From CAVUBL01 sp963837945 (GTDB lineage Bacteria; Acidobacteriota; Thermoanaerobaculia; Multivoradales; DATKCC01): a DNA stretch of 64,000 nucleotides. Shown here one piece after another: positions 46,988 through 55,369 of the stretch. Positions within the stretch are counted from its first letter, which is position 1; the number at the start of each line of letters is the position of its first letter. The stretch lies in the NCBI GenBank assembly GCA_963837945.1, contig CAWIQD010000030.1, positions 1 through 64,000 on the forward strand, read 5' to 3'. Under the pieces are notes generated by a model. It did not search any database and was not told the DNA's origin. It worked only from the letters and a program-made list of their open reading frames with translations. Made by a program: the position numbers and the translations under genes.

Positions 46988-48592
46988 ATGACCGGTGAGT
47001 CCAGTGTTCGAGCCGAGAGCTCCGGGCGCAATCGTCGCTGCCTTGCCGCTGCCGCGCGGGTGGGAGAGCGATCGAGGGTGAGACGGGAGGTCCAAAGGGC
47101 TCGCCGCGCGTCGCTCCTCGGGCTCGTCCCTCTCCTGGCCGCTCTGGTGACCTTCTCCGGATGCGGCAAGAAGGGAGATCCCCAGCCTCCTATCCGGATG
47201 ATCCCCGCCCCCACGACCGACCTGGCGGCGGTCCAGCGCGACGGCGACGTCCTGCTCGACTTCGGCTACCCCCAGGCGACCGCCGCCGGCACGCCGCTCG
47301 GCAGCCTGTCGGAGGTCGCCGTCTGGGAGCTGGTGTGGCGGGTACCGGCCGGGGCGCCGGTCCCCACGACCGCCGATTCGCGCCAGTTCCTGGCCGGCGC
47401 GCGGCCGGTGGTGGTGCTCGACCACGACGAGCTGGCGGCGGCGATCGACGGCGACCGGGTGCGGCTGACCGTCCCCGTGCCTCCACCCCCGCCGCCCAGC
47501 CCGGCGGCGAGCGCGGTGCCAGGCGTCGTGACAGCGGCGCCTGCGGCACCGGCCGAGCCCGCGGCCACGGAACCGGCCCCGGCTCCCGCGCCGGCGGAGC
47601 CCGCGCCGAGGGAGGGCGCCACGCCGGCGCCACCCGCCGCGCCCGAGGAGGGCGGAACGCCGGCCGGCACCCCCGCCCCGGCGCCCGGCGAAACGCCCGC
47701 TCCGGCCGCGGCACCCGCACCGGCGCCCGAGCTGGCGCCGCCCGGCGGGCTCGCCATGGTCGCTCTGGCGATCAAGACCCAGGGACCGAGCGGCGAGGAG
47801 TCCGCGCTCTCGAACCTGATCGCCTACCCGATCCAGACCGCGCCGGCGCCCGCGACCGGCCTGGGCGTCGAGGGCGGAGCCGGCGGGGTCAAGGTGAGCT
47901 GGCAGTACCCCCTCTCGGAGACCCCGTCGACCGAGCCGGAGACCCCGGCCGCCCCGGAACCCGGTGACGGCGCCGAGACCCCCGCCCTGGAACCGGGGCC
48001 GGCGGCCGAAACGCCGGCGGCGGTCCCCGCGGCCGAGGCAGGCGCCACCGCCCCCGCGACCGAGGCCACGGCCGCCAGCGGCGAGGTCAGCGGGTTCGAC
48101 GTCTACCGGCGCCAGGCGACCGAGCGGACGTACGGCAAGCCGCTGCGCTTCGTCGGCCCGCGGTCCCGGAGCTTTCTCGACGAGAGCGCGGTGTTCGGCC
48201 AGCGCTACATCTACACGGTCACCGCGGTCTCCGAACGGCAGCCGGTGCTGGTCGAGAGCACCTTCGCCGAGGAGGTGGAGATCGAGTACGTGGACCGCTA
48301 CCCGCCGCCCCCACCCGAGGGGCTGGTGGCTCTCTACGGCGAAGGGCGGGTGCGCCTGGTGTGGAAGGCGAGCCAGGCACCCGACCTGGCGGGCTACCGG
48401 GTCTACCGGCGCAGCCCCGACACCCAGGAGTTCCGGCCCCTGACCAAGGAGCTCCTGAGCGCCACCGAGCTCGTCGACCGCGACCTCGCCCCCGGCGCGA
48501 GCTACACCTACCGGGTCACCGCCGTCGATCGCAAGGGCAACGAGAGCAAGCCCTCGGAGACGGCCAAGGCCCAGGTCCGCGCGAGGGGGTAG
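46988..48592 (+). CDS. Lipoprotein with fibronectin type III-like domains
   Basis: 534 aa. The lipobox FSGCGKKGDPQPPIR resembles the short lipoproteins (YifL/LptM-like) often found before dapF. Two Pro/Ala-rich linkers (about residues 160-260 and 315-360) separate beta-domains; the last two look like Fn3 modules (SGFDVYRRQATERTYGKPLR, LAGYRVYRRSPDTQEFRPL). ATG 46988 is used, but the true signal peptide may begin at a GTG near 47080. Ends 6 bp before dapF, so likely co-transcribed. Confidence 0.78.
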   Translation: MTGESSVRAESSGRNRRCLAAAARVGERSRVRREVQRARRASLLGLVPLLAALVTFSGCGKKGDPQPPIRMIPAPTTDLAAVQRDGDVLLDFGYPQATAAGTPLGSLSEVAVWELVWRVPAGAPVPTTADSRQFLAGARPVVVLDHDELAAAIDGDRVRLTVPVPPPPPPSPAASAVPGVVTAAPAAPAEPAATEPAPAPAPAEPAPREGATPAPPAAPEEGGTPAGTPAPAPGETPAPAAAPAPAPELAPPGGLAMVALAIKTQGPSGEESALSNLIAYPIQTAPAPATGLGVEGGAGGVKVSWQYPLSETPSTEPETPAAPEPGDGAETPALEPGPAAETPAAVPAAEAGATAPATEATAASGEVSGFDVYRRQATERTYGKPLRFVGPRSRSFLDESAVFGQRYIYTVTAVSERQPVLVESTFAEEVEIEYVDRYPPPPPEGLVALYGEGRVRLVWKASQAPDLAGYRVYRRSPDTQEFRPLTKELLSATELVDRDLAPGASYTYRVTAVDRKGNESKPSETAKAQVRARG

Positions 48593-48598
48593 GGGCGG

Positions 48599-49459
48599 GT
48601 GAGCCCGATGGACCGTGGGATCCCGCCGGGCCGTGAGGTCTACCGGCTCTCGGGAGCGGGCAACGACTTCCTGGCGCTCCCGGCGCCCGGCGCCCCGCCC
48701 TCGCCCGAGGAGATCCGGGCCTGGTGCACGCGCGGGCTCTCGCTCGGCGCGGATGGTGTCTTCACCCTCGAGCCGATCGGTCCGGGGCGGGTCCGGATGG
48801 TCCACTACAACGCCGACGGTGCCGAGGCGGCGCTGTGCGTCAACGGCACGCGCTGCGCCGCGCGCCTGGCGCTCGAGCTGGGCTGGGCCGACGGCGACCG
48901 GGTGACGGTCGAGACCGGCGCCGGAGCCCTGGCCGCTCGGCGGCTCGACGCGACCACCGTCGCCCTCGAGGTCCCGCTCCCCGAACGGCGGCCGGAGCCC
49001 CGGGCGCCGGAGGTCGAAGGCCGCTCCTGGCCCGGTCAGGCGGTCACCGTCGGGGTCCCCCACTTCGTCCTCTTCTGGCCCGCCGCCAGCTTGGCCGAAG
49101 CCCCGGTCGCCGAGCTCGGTCCCCGCCTGCGGCGCCATCCCGCCTTCGGGGCGGCCGGCACGAACGTCGACTTCGTCGAGGTCACCGGCCGCGGGAGCCT
49201 CGCGATCCGGAGCTTCGAGCGCGGGGTCGAGGCCGAGACCCTGGCCTGCGGGACCGGGGTCCTCGCGGCGGTCGCGGCGGGCCTCGCCTCCGGCGCGCTC
49301 GCCTTGCCGGTCGACGCGCTCACCAGGGGCGGCCTCGTCCTGCGGGTCGAGGGCGAGGCCGCCGACGGGCAGGTCGAGCGCTGGTCGCTCGCCGGCGACA
49401 CCCGCCTTCTGGCGCACGGCCGGCTGCTCCCGGACGCCTCCCGCCCGCCCGGCGCCTGA
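48599..49459 (+). CDS. dapF: Diaminopimelate epimerase
   Basis: Converts LL- to meso-diaminopimelate for lysine and peptidoglycan. 286 aa from GTG 48599 (ATG 48608 possible). The first catalytic Cys is in NADGAEAALCVNGTRCAARL and the second in ETLACGTGVLAA. The first motif usually reads CGNG; here Val replaces Gly next to the Cys, a notable variant. N-terminal LSGAGNDFLAL and PHFVLFWP are conserved. Follows the lipoprotein gene. Confidence 0.92.
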   Translation: MSPMDRGIPPGREVYRLSGAGNDFLALPAPGAPPSPEEIRAWCTRGLSLGADGVFTLEPIGPGRVRMVHYNADGAEAALCVNGTRCAARLALELGWADGDRVTVETGAGALAARRLDATTVALEVPLPERRPEPRAPEVEGRSWPGQAVTVGVPHFVLFWPAASLAEAPVAELGPRLRRHPAFGAAGTNVDFVEVTGRGSLAIRSFERGVEAETLACGTGVLAAVAAGLASGALALPVDALTRGGLVLRVEGEAADGQVERWSLAGDTRLLAHGRLLPDASRPPGA

Positions 49460-49572
49460 GCGGCTTCCGGCGGCGAGCCCGAGGCGCCGATGAGCTATGA
49501 TCCCGGCGACCGCACGCCCCGGCCGGACGCCGTCGACCTCAGGAGTCGTCCTCACTTCGTGGAAGCCCACCC

Positions 49573-50325
49573 GTGACGCCTTCGAGCAGGCAGGAGCTTC
49601 TCGACGTACCCGCCGGCTCACCTCGGGTGGCGGCGATCGTGCCCGCCTACAACGAGCAGGAGACCCTGGCCGACGTCCTCTCGGTGCTCAAGTCGTCACC
49701 CCTGGTCGACGAGATCCTGGTGGTCTCGGACGGATCTACCGACGAGACGGTGGCGATCGCCCGGGCGCTCGCGGTGCGCACCATCCACCTGCGCCGGAAC
49801 CACGGCAAGGGGATGGCGATGGCGCTGGGGCTGGTCCATACCTCGGCCCCGGTGCTGGTCTTCGTCGACGGCGACATCATGAACCTCTCGGAGTACCTGA
49901 TCGGCGAGCTGATCGGTCCGGTGGTCGAGGGCGAGGCGTCGATGAACGTGGGCATCCGGCACCGGGGATGGTTCCTCGACTGGTTCCACGCCCGCTACGG
50001 GCCGCTTCTCTCCGGCATCCGGTGCCTCGAGCGGCAGGTGTTCGAGGCGCTCCCGGAGGAGTACCTCGCCGGCTTCGCCGTCGAGACGGCCCTCAACTAC
50101 TCCTGCCGGCGCCAGAAGCTGCGCCTCGAGACCACGGTCCTCTACCAGCTCAAGCACCTGGTCAAGGAGCGCAAGCGCGGGCTGGCGCTCGGCTCGCGCG
50201 CCCGGCTCGAGATGTTCACGGCGGTCTTCCGGGCCTGGCTCCGGCTGCACTGGGAGCACCCGGTGCTGCAAGCGCGCAGCGAGGCGCGGCGGCTCCAGCC
50301 GGGGCTGGATTACATCGCGTGGTAG
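49573..50325 (+). CDS. Family-2 glycosyltransferase
   Basis: 250 aa from GTG 49573. GT-A fold motifs: VAAIVPAYNEQETLADVLSV, ILVVSDGSTDETVAIA and the DXD-like LVFVDGDIMNLSEYLIG. A helical C terminus has basic stretches (LKHLVKERKRGLALGSRARL) and no clear membrane span. Probably transfers a sugar from a nucleotide donor in envelope assembly; the acceptor is not evident. Lies between dapF and tyrS. Confidence 0.85.
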   Translation: MTPSSRQELLDVPAGSPRVAAIVPAYNEQETLADVLSVLKSSPLVDEILVVSDGSTDETVAIARALAVRTIHLRRNHGKGMAMALGLVHTSAPVLVFVDGDIMNLSEYLIGELIGPVVEGEASMNVGIRHRGWFLDWFHARYGPLLSGIRCLERQVFEALPEEYLAGFAVETALNYSCRRQKLRLETTVLYQLKHLVKERKRGLALGSRARLEMFTAVFRAWLRLHWEHPVLQARSEARRLQPGLDYIAW

Positions 50326-50379
50326 GCCGCGTCACCCTCACATTTCCGCTGCTGGAGTTCTGGTAACCTCCTCTGCCTC

Positions 50380-51603
50380 ATGGCGAAGGCCGAGCTCCGC
50401 CCCGTCGAAGAGCAGCTGGCGCTGCTGCGCCGCGGCGCGGTCGATCTGGTCGACGAGGAGCAGCTCCGCTCCAAGCTCGAGCGCTCGCGCGCGAGCGGAC
50501 GGCCGCTGACCGTCAAGGCCGGCTTCGATCCCTCCTCGCCCGACCTCCACCTGGGCCACACGGTGCTCATCCGCAAGATGCGGCACTTCCAGGATCTCGG
50601 CCACCGGGTGGTCTTCCTGGTCGGCGACTTCACCGCCATGATCGGCGATCCGACGGGCAAGAAGGTGACCCGGCCGCAGCTCTCCGAGGACGAGGTGCGG
50701 GCCAACGCGCGCACCTACCAGGAGCAGGCCTTCCGCATCCTCGACCGGGAGCGCACGGTGGTCGACTACAACAGCCGCTGGCTTCTCGAGCTCGGCTCGG
50801 TGGGCATGGTGCGGCTCGCCGGCCGCTACACGCTCGCCCGGATGATGGAGCGCGAGGACTTCCGCAAGCGCTGGGAAGCCAACCAGCCGATCTCGCTCCA
50901 CGAGCTCCTCTACCCGCTCGCCCAGGCCTACGACTCGATCGCCCTCGAGGCCGACGTCGAGCTCGGCGGCCACGACCAGATCTTCAACCTGCTGGTCGCC
51001 CGGGACCTGATGAAGGAGGAAGGGCTCGAGCCCCAGGTGGTGCTCACCGTGCCGCTGCTGGTGGGCACCGACGGGGTCGAGAAGATGTCCAAGAGCCTGG
51101 GCAACGCCGTCGGCATCGAGGAGCCGGCCGAGGAGATCTACGGCAAGACGATGTCGATCCCGGACGCCCTGATGTGGGACTGGTACCTGCTCCTGACCGA
51201 CCTGCCGGAGGCCGAGATCGCCGAGCGCCGGCGGCGGGTCGAGGCCGGCGGCCTTCACCCCAAGAAGGTCAAGCAGGAGCTCGCGCGGCGGCTGGCCGCC
51301 GAGTACCACGGCGAAGAGGCGGCCGGGCGGGCCGAGCAGGAGTTCGAGAAGGTGTTCGCCCGGGGCGGAGAGCCCGACGCGATGCCCGAGCACCGAATCG
51401 CGGCCGGCACGCCGCTCTTCAAGCTCCTGGCCGGAACCGGGCTCGCCGCCTCGAACAGCGAGGCACGCCGGCTCCTCGAGCAGGGCGCCGTGTCGATCGA
51501 CGGCGAGCGGGTGGAGGACCCGTTCACCGACCTCGCCGCGCGCCCCGATCCCTACGTCTTCAAGGTCGGCAAGCGCCGCTTCGCCCGCATCCAGATCGAG
51601 TAG
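50380..51603 (+). CDS. tyrS: Tyrosyl-tRNA synthetase
   Basis: Charges tRNA-Tyr. 407 aa. Class-I signatures HLGH at 57-60 (PSSPDLHLGHTVL) and KMSKS (DGVEKMSKSLGNAV). LGGHDQIFNLLVARDL is conserved. A C-terminal S4 RNA-binding domain follows (ASNSEARRLLEQGAVSIDGE). The start has no clear ribosome site; TAACCT ten bases upstream hints at a short leader. The gene ends at the border of the TPR region. Confidence 0.97.
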   Translation: MAKAELRPVEEQLALLRRGAVDLVDEEQLRSKLERSRASGRPLTVKAGFDPSSPDLHLGHTVLIRKMRHFQDLGHRVVFLVGDFTAMIGDPTGKKVTRPQLSEDEVRANARTYQEQAFRILDRERTVVDYNSRWLLELGSVGMVRLAGRYTLARMMEREDFRKRWEANQPISLHELLYPLAQAYDSIALEADVELGGHDQIFNLLVARDLMKEEGLEPQVVLTVPLLVGTDGVEKMSKSLGNAVGIEEPAEEIYGKTMSIPDALMWDWYLLLTDLPEAEIAERRRRVEAGGLHPKKVKQELARRLAAEYHGEEAAGRAEQEFEKVFARGGEPDAMPEHRIAAGTPLFKLLAGTGLAASNSEARRLLEQGAVSIDGERVEDPFTDLAARPDPYVFKVGKRRFARIQIE

Positions 51604-51655
51604 CGGCCCAGCCTCCCCTCGGACTCCGCCGGAAGGCCGGGAGGGGGCACCCCAG

Positions 51656-51699
51656 CAAAAGCCGGCCGCCCGGGGACGACGCACGGCCCCCGAGCGGCC
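51656..51699 (-). terminator. Terminator for the XRE-TPR transcript
   Basis: A 12-bp stem (GGCCGCTCGGGG with CCCCGGGCGGCC, one mismatch) is followed on the minus strand by GGCTTTTGC. It lies about 200 bp after the XRE-TPR gene stop. The rest of the 292-bp gap to tyrS holds no supported gene. Confidence 0.6.
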
Positions 51700-51895
51700 G
51701 AGAGAGCAGGACGGGGACGCCGGAGCGCCCCGCCCTGTTCCGACGGCGGCGCCGACCTCGACACGAACGGCGCCGCTTACGGACCTGAGCACCGGCACGG
51801 CTGGGGATCTCATCCCATCCGGCCATGACCAGTCTCCCGCCTGCCCACGCAGCGGTCCACCCGGGTGATTCCTCAGTCCGGCGGGGGGAACCGGC

Positions 51896-53407
51896 TCAGG
51901 AGGCGACTTCGGAACGGATAGCGGACTGGTGGCGCAGCTCGCAGAGCTGGCGGGCGACGCGGCGGATCTCCTGGACGGTCACCAGGTCCTGGAGGGCGGC
52001 CTGCCGGAAGAGGGAGAGGGAGGCCAGGGCCTCGCGGTGGATGTCCTGGGCCTCGAACAGCGCCGTCGCCCAGACCGCGATCTCCCGCACGTCGGCGGTG
52101 CGCCCCTGCTCGAGGAGGAGGACGGCGAGGTCGAGGGCGACGAGGGCCGCGTCGTAGCCCAGGCCGGCCTCGAGGAAGCCGTCGCGCGCGGCGCGGAGGC
52201 TCGCCTCCGCCGCGGCCGTATCGCCCAGGCCCATGGCGATCCGGCCTCGGAGCCAGTCGCGCCGGAGCCGGAAGGAGCGGTCCGGGTGGGCGAGGTAGAG
52301 CGGCTCGGCTGCGGCGAGTAGCTGCTGGGCCTCCTCGAGCTCGCCGGCGTCGCACAGGTAGCAGGCGAGGTTGTGGTGGACGATGAACCGGAGCGACGGT
52401 GGCGTCGTCTCGTCCAGAGCGGCCAGGTTGGCGCGCGCTTGGACCACCGCCGTGTCGAGGTCGCCGGCGCAGTAGTCGACATCGGCACGGTTGAGCCGCA
52501 CGCGGGTCAAGAACTCTGGATGGGCACTTACAGAGGCGCACAAAGCCTCTGCAAGGTCGAGTTGCGAGCGCGCCTCGGACCAACGGCCCTCGTCCTTGGC
52601 AAGCGACGCGGCGAAGCTCGCCACCTCGGCTCGCAAGAGATCGTCCGCAGAGCTCTCGAGGAGGGCGGCGGCCTCGGCCATCACGGCCTCGGCGCCGTGC
52701 AAGTCCCCAGCCGCCCGGAGGGCGTTGGCCTGGTGCGCCCGGGCCTCGGCCAGACGGTCGCGGCAGAACCGGGCCCCATAGGTCTCCTCGGGCAGCCGCG
52801 GCGCCACTTCCGCGGCGAGCTCCGCGGCCTCCAAGGCGGCCACCGGCGAGTCGTGGATCTTCTCGCGGCCGGCGGCGAGAAGGAGCTCGACGAGCGCCGG
52901 GTCTAGCCCGGCGAGGGCGCTCCCGCGCACCGCCGCCAGCCGCGCGGCGTGGCCAGGAAGGGCCTCGAGGATCGCGACCGTCTCCCGGGCTCGCTGCTCC
53001 TGCTGCCGGCGGGTGAGACTCGAGTCTCCAGCGTCCGCCACAGAGAGCTCCTGCCCGCATGCGGGGCAGTGCGACGCTCTGCTCCTGGGCGCGACCAGGT
53101 CGATCACGGCCTTGACCAGGGCCCTATCGCGATCGCCGAGCGTGTCGATGCGCTGGACCTTCTCGAGGAGGTCCCGATCGGTGACCGCGGGCTTCCAGGA
53201 CTCCTCGGCAGGCAGCTCCGCGAGGTAGTCGAGCGACACCCGGAGGGCCTTGGCCAGCGCGATCAAGGTCCCGATCGAGGGCGTGTGCGTGCCGCGCTCG
53301 TAGCTGGAGATCTGCTTCTGTCGAAGCCCGACCCTCTCGGCCAGCGCCTGCTGACTCCAGCCGCGTTTCAACCGAAGCTCTCGAAGCCGCCGCGCCAGAG
53401 CTGGCAT
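51896..53407 (-). CDS. XRE-family HTH regulator fused to TPR domain
   Basis: 503 aa from ATG 53407, with AGGAG upstream. Another in-frame ATG at 53437 lies just after a TAGAAT element. The helix-turn-helix spans about 5-60 (RRLRELRLKRGWSQQALAER, QKQISSYERGTHTPSIGTL). A linker with CPACGQEL follows (about residue 115), then TPR-like repeats to the end. Residues from about 180 on are highly similar to the product at 56599, with a divergent middle. HTH-TPR architecture is that of RRNPP-type peptide-sensing regulators; no peptide ligand is proven. Divergent from three small genes whose promoter it may control. Confidence 0.82.
   Translation of the reverse strand: MPALARRLRELRLKRGWSQQALAERVGLRQKQISSYERGTHTPSIGTLIALAKALRVSLDYLAELPAEESWKPAVTDRDLLEKVQRIDTLGDRDRALVKAVIDLVAPRSRASHCPACGQELSVADAGDSSLTRRQQEQRARETVAILEALPGHAARLAAVRGSALAGLDPALVELLLAAGREKIHDSPVAALEAAELAAEVAPRLPEETYGARFCRDRLAEARAHQANALRAAGDLHGAEAVMAEAAALLESSADDLLRAEVASFAASLAKDEGRWSEARSQLDLAEALCASVSAHPEFLTRVRLNRADVDYCAGDLDTAVVQARANLAALDETTPPSLRFIVHHNLACYLCDAGELEEAQQLLAAAEPLYLAHPDRSFRLRRDWLRGRIAMGLGDTAAAEASLRAARDGFLEAGLGYDAALVALDLAVLLLEQGRTADVREIAVWATALFEAQDIHREALASLSLFRQAALQDLVTVQEIRRVARQLCELRHQSAIRSEVAS
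52602..52752 (-). repeat. 151-bp identical segment, copy 1 (TPR paralogues)
   Basis: Base-for-base identical by eye to 57305-57455. Encodes a shared stretch including ANALRAAGDLHGAEAVMAEA. Surrounding sequence is clearly less similar, which points to recent gene conversion or partial duplication. Confidence 0.85.
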
Positions 53408-53446
53408 CTCGGCTCCTGTGCTTTCTCCGCTACCCATCGCGAGGCC

Positions 53447-53452
53447 ATTCTA
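53447..53452 (-). promoter_or_regulatory. -10 element of the XRE-TPR gene
   Basis: TAGAAT on the minus strand. Transcription would begin near 53440, giving a 33-nt leader before ATG 53407. The -35 region is weak, so activation or dependence on another factor is possible. Confidence 0.45.
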
Positions 53453-53495
53453 GAGCCTTTGGTTCCCTCATCGAGCCCTCCATCCAGAGCTGCGG

Positions 53496-53524
53496 TTGAC
53501 AGATTGCGAACGGGTCCCTAGAAT
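53496..53524 (+). promoter_or_regulatory. Strong sigma-70 promoter of the small-gene operon
   Basis: A perfect TTGACA, a 17-bp spacer and TAGAAT, predicted start near 53531. It faces away from the XRE-TPR gene; the two -10 elements are about 70 bp apart, a typical divergent regulator/target layout. Confidence 0.8.
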
Positions 53525-53591
53525 ACCCAACGAGTTAGGACTCTACTTAGATGGTTCCCAGAGACCTCTTCGGGCCAGGAGAGGTCGGCAA

Positions 53592-53612
53592 GATCTACAG
53601 CTATTGTAGATC
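53592..53612 (+). promoter_or_regulatory. Perfect 8-bp inverted repeat in the operon leader
   Basis: GATCTACA, a 5-bp spacer, TGTAGATC. It lies about 60 bp after the predicted start and 20 bp before the first gene's ATG. It could be an operator for the XRE-TPR protein or an RNA hairpin near the ribosome site. Confidence 0.6.
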
Positions 53613-53632
53613 AGGAGCGAGAGGAGAGATCG

Positions 53633-53758
53633 ATGAGCGGAGAGCCGGCGAGCCGACAGGTCTCAAGCTACTCATCCCATGAGTTGGATTGTCTCGTTAA
53701 ATCGGAGGTGGCTTGGCCCTCGGGAGGGTTAGTGGCCCCGCCGGGGGATCGACGATGA
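53633..53758 (+). CDS. 41-residue unknown protein, first gene of the small operon
   Basis: ATG with GAGAGGAGAG seven bases upstream, 41 codons, stop overlapping the next ATG (ATGA). The product is hydrophilic (SGEPASRQVSSYSSHELDCL) with no signal peptide and one Cys. Similarity to known peptides was not recognised. It could be a leader peptide, intracellular signal precursor or small effector. Confidence 0.6.
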   Translation: MSGEPASRQVSSYSSHELDCLVKSEVAWPSGGLVAPPGDRR

Positions 53759-54099
53759 CCGACTGCGAGGTGGGCTTCGATCGACCCGTGACGACTGCCG
53801 AGGAGGCCCGCGTCCGGGTGGGCACGGCTCTCGCCCTCCTCGATGTCGTCGCGGAGATGCTCGACAAGGTCCCTCCGCCGGAGACGGCCCTCTCCCTGGG
53901 CGACCCCGAGCTGTTTCGCTATCTCCAGGCAGCCGAAGGCGCGAGGAGCTGGATCGTGGGCCACGAGATCGGCAACAGCGTGGACTGCCCGGCTGGGGGC
54001 TCCGCCCTGGGCGACGGCCTCACAGTCTTCGCCTGGGACGACGAGGAGACCGAGCGCCACTTCGCCTCGGCGCTTCGCGACCGGGACGCGGGGCGGTGA
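53755..54099 (+). CDS. Unknown small acidic protein
   Basis: 114 aa. The sequence is acidic and mainly helical (EEARVRVGTALALLDVVAEM, LSLGDPELFRYLQAAEGA), ending in a charged tail (WDDEETERHFASALRDRD). No signal peptide or membrane span. Overlaps the genes on both sides, or nearly so. No family recognised. Confidence 0.62.
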   Translation: MTDCEVGFDRPVTTAEEARVRVGTALALLDVVAEMLDKVPPPETALSLGDPELFRYLQAAEGARSWIVGHEIGNSVDCPAGGSALGDGLTVFAWDDEETERHFASALRDRDAGR

Positions 54100-54113
54100 G
54101 CCGGGAGCGCGCG

Positions 54114-54338
54114 ATGAACGTCCTCTACGTGGCAAACGACGCCACGGCCCGAGCCGGCCGCTTGGTCGACTCGGTGCCGAGCGAAGGCCACGGGACCACA
54201 GCCCTCGTCAGCCGGCGTGGAGCGCCCCTCGCCCCCACCGAGGTCGGCGCTCTCCTGGCGCTGCCGGGCGCCCGCGAGAGCCGACGCGCCGCCCTCCTCC
54301 GCGCCCATCGAGCCGGCTACCGGGTCGAGGAGGCATGA
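54114..54338 (+). CDS. Small unknown protein, third gene of the operon
   Basis: 74 aa from ATG 54114, with GGGAG eight bases upstream; GTG 54096, overlapping the previous stop, would add six residues. The N terminus MNVLYVANDATARAGRLVDS resembles a nucleotide-binding or receiver-like first strand, but the protein is too short for a full domain. The C terminus is Arg-rich. Function unknown. Confidence 0.55.
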   Translation: MNVLYVANDATARAGRLVDSVPSEGHGTTALVSRRGAPLAPTEVGALLALPGARESRRAALLRAHRAGYRVEEA

Positions 54339-54553
54339 GCTGTGAGGACCCAAATCGAGCGCCAGGTCGTTTCGTCGAGCTCCATTCCAGGAATCATTCA
54401 CCTGCGAAGTGCGAGGACTATGGGGTTCGATGCAATCCGCGGCCCGCCTGTCGGCCGAGTGCACGTCACGTGAATCGCCGGGCACGAGCAGCCCCTCTCT
54501 GTCTGCCCGTCATGCCCATCTGATGACGCAGTCCTCTTCGAGAGGATGGATTC

Positions 54554-55369
54554 ATGAAGACCTCCAAGATCAGCAGTCTCGCGGCGATCCTCGCCGTCGT
54601 GATCGCCCTCGCGGGCTCGAGGCCATCGTCGGCTCAACCGATGGATCTCGACACCCCGGTCGACTCGCCACTCTGGTGGACCCTGACCGACGAGATCACG
54701 CCGGGCCAGCTCCGGGCGACCTACCGCGACCCGATGGCACAGGTCGACCGTTACCAAGCGGCGATGAAGGCCGGGCTCGCTGCTCAGAACTTCAACGAAG
54801 AGCAGCTCAAATCTGTTAAGTTCTACTACAACACGCGTCTCGATCCGGAGCTCACCCCAATGTGGCTCGCCTTCGAGGCCTTCGCGGGCGCTCACCTCCA
54901 TTTTCGGGGTGCCGCTCATGCCACAGACGCTCTCACCAATTTCGGTTTCGGTCGGACGGCAGTCACCACAATCCTCCTCTTCGGCACTCGCGAATTCGAC
55001 GAGAGCCAGGCCATCGTACAAGAGGTGGGGCCAGCGAGTCTCGAGTTTCAAGAGATGGAGCGGAAGGCGATTCGAGGCCGCGGGGGTGACCGTGTAGCGG
55101 TCAAGACCATCGAGAGGGCTGCGAAAGAAGGCGACCTCGACATGCTCCAGCAGAGCACCGGGGTTTCTCGCGACCACCTGGCCGAGCTTCGCGCCGCTTG
55201 GATGCGCAATCCAGTCACCGAGACCGCGGCGAAACTCTTACCAGAGCTTCGGGAGCAACTTAATGGCGACGATTGGCAGCGCCTTCGCCGCTTCCTCCTC
55301 GAGCATGTCGTCGCCGACATGGGGAATGAGCTGCTCGACATCGACCCCGGCCAGGAGGTGACCCCATGA
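54554..55369 (+). CDS. Secreted protein of unknown function
   Basis: 271 aa with GAGAGGATTC before ATG. The signal peptide ends near SRPSSAQPMD. The mature part is helical and acidic (ATYRDPMAQVDRYQAAMKAG), then long amphipathic helices with EMERKAIRGRGGDRVAVKTI. No catalytic motif is recognised. ATGA overlap with the next secreted-protein gene shows the two are made together. Confidence 0.68.
   Translation: MKTSKISSLAAILAVVIALAGSRPSSAQPMDLDTPVDSPLWWTLTDEITPGQLRATYRDPMAQVDRYQAAMKAGLAAQNFNEEQLKSVKFYYNTRLDPELTPMWLAFEAFAGAHLHFRGAAHATDALTNFGFGRTAVTTILLFGTREFDESQAIVQEVGPASLEFQEMERKAIRGRGGDRVAVKTIERAAKEGDLDMLQQSTGVSRDHLAELRAAWMRNPVTETAAKLLPELREQLNGDDWQRLRRFLLEHVVADMGNELLDIDPGQEVTP

Noticed and set aside
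45431..49621. 1396-codon open frame on the minus strand
   Set aside because: Antisense to hslU, the lipoprotein, dapF and part of the neighbouring genes; product is Arg/Gly/Asp-rich with no conserved motifs.
51720..51830. Short frame containing GADLDTNGAAYG, reminiscent of the exported-protein motifs
   Set aside because: No signal peptide, ribosome site or start upstream; similarity is limited to four residues.
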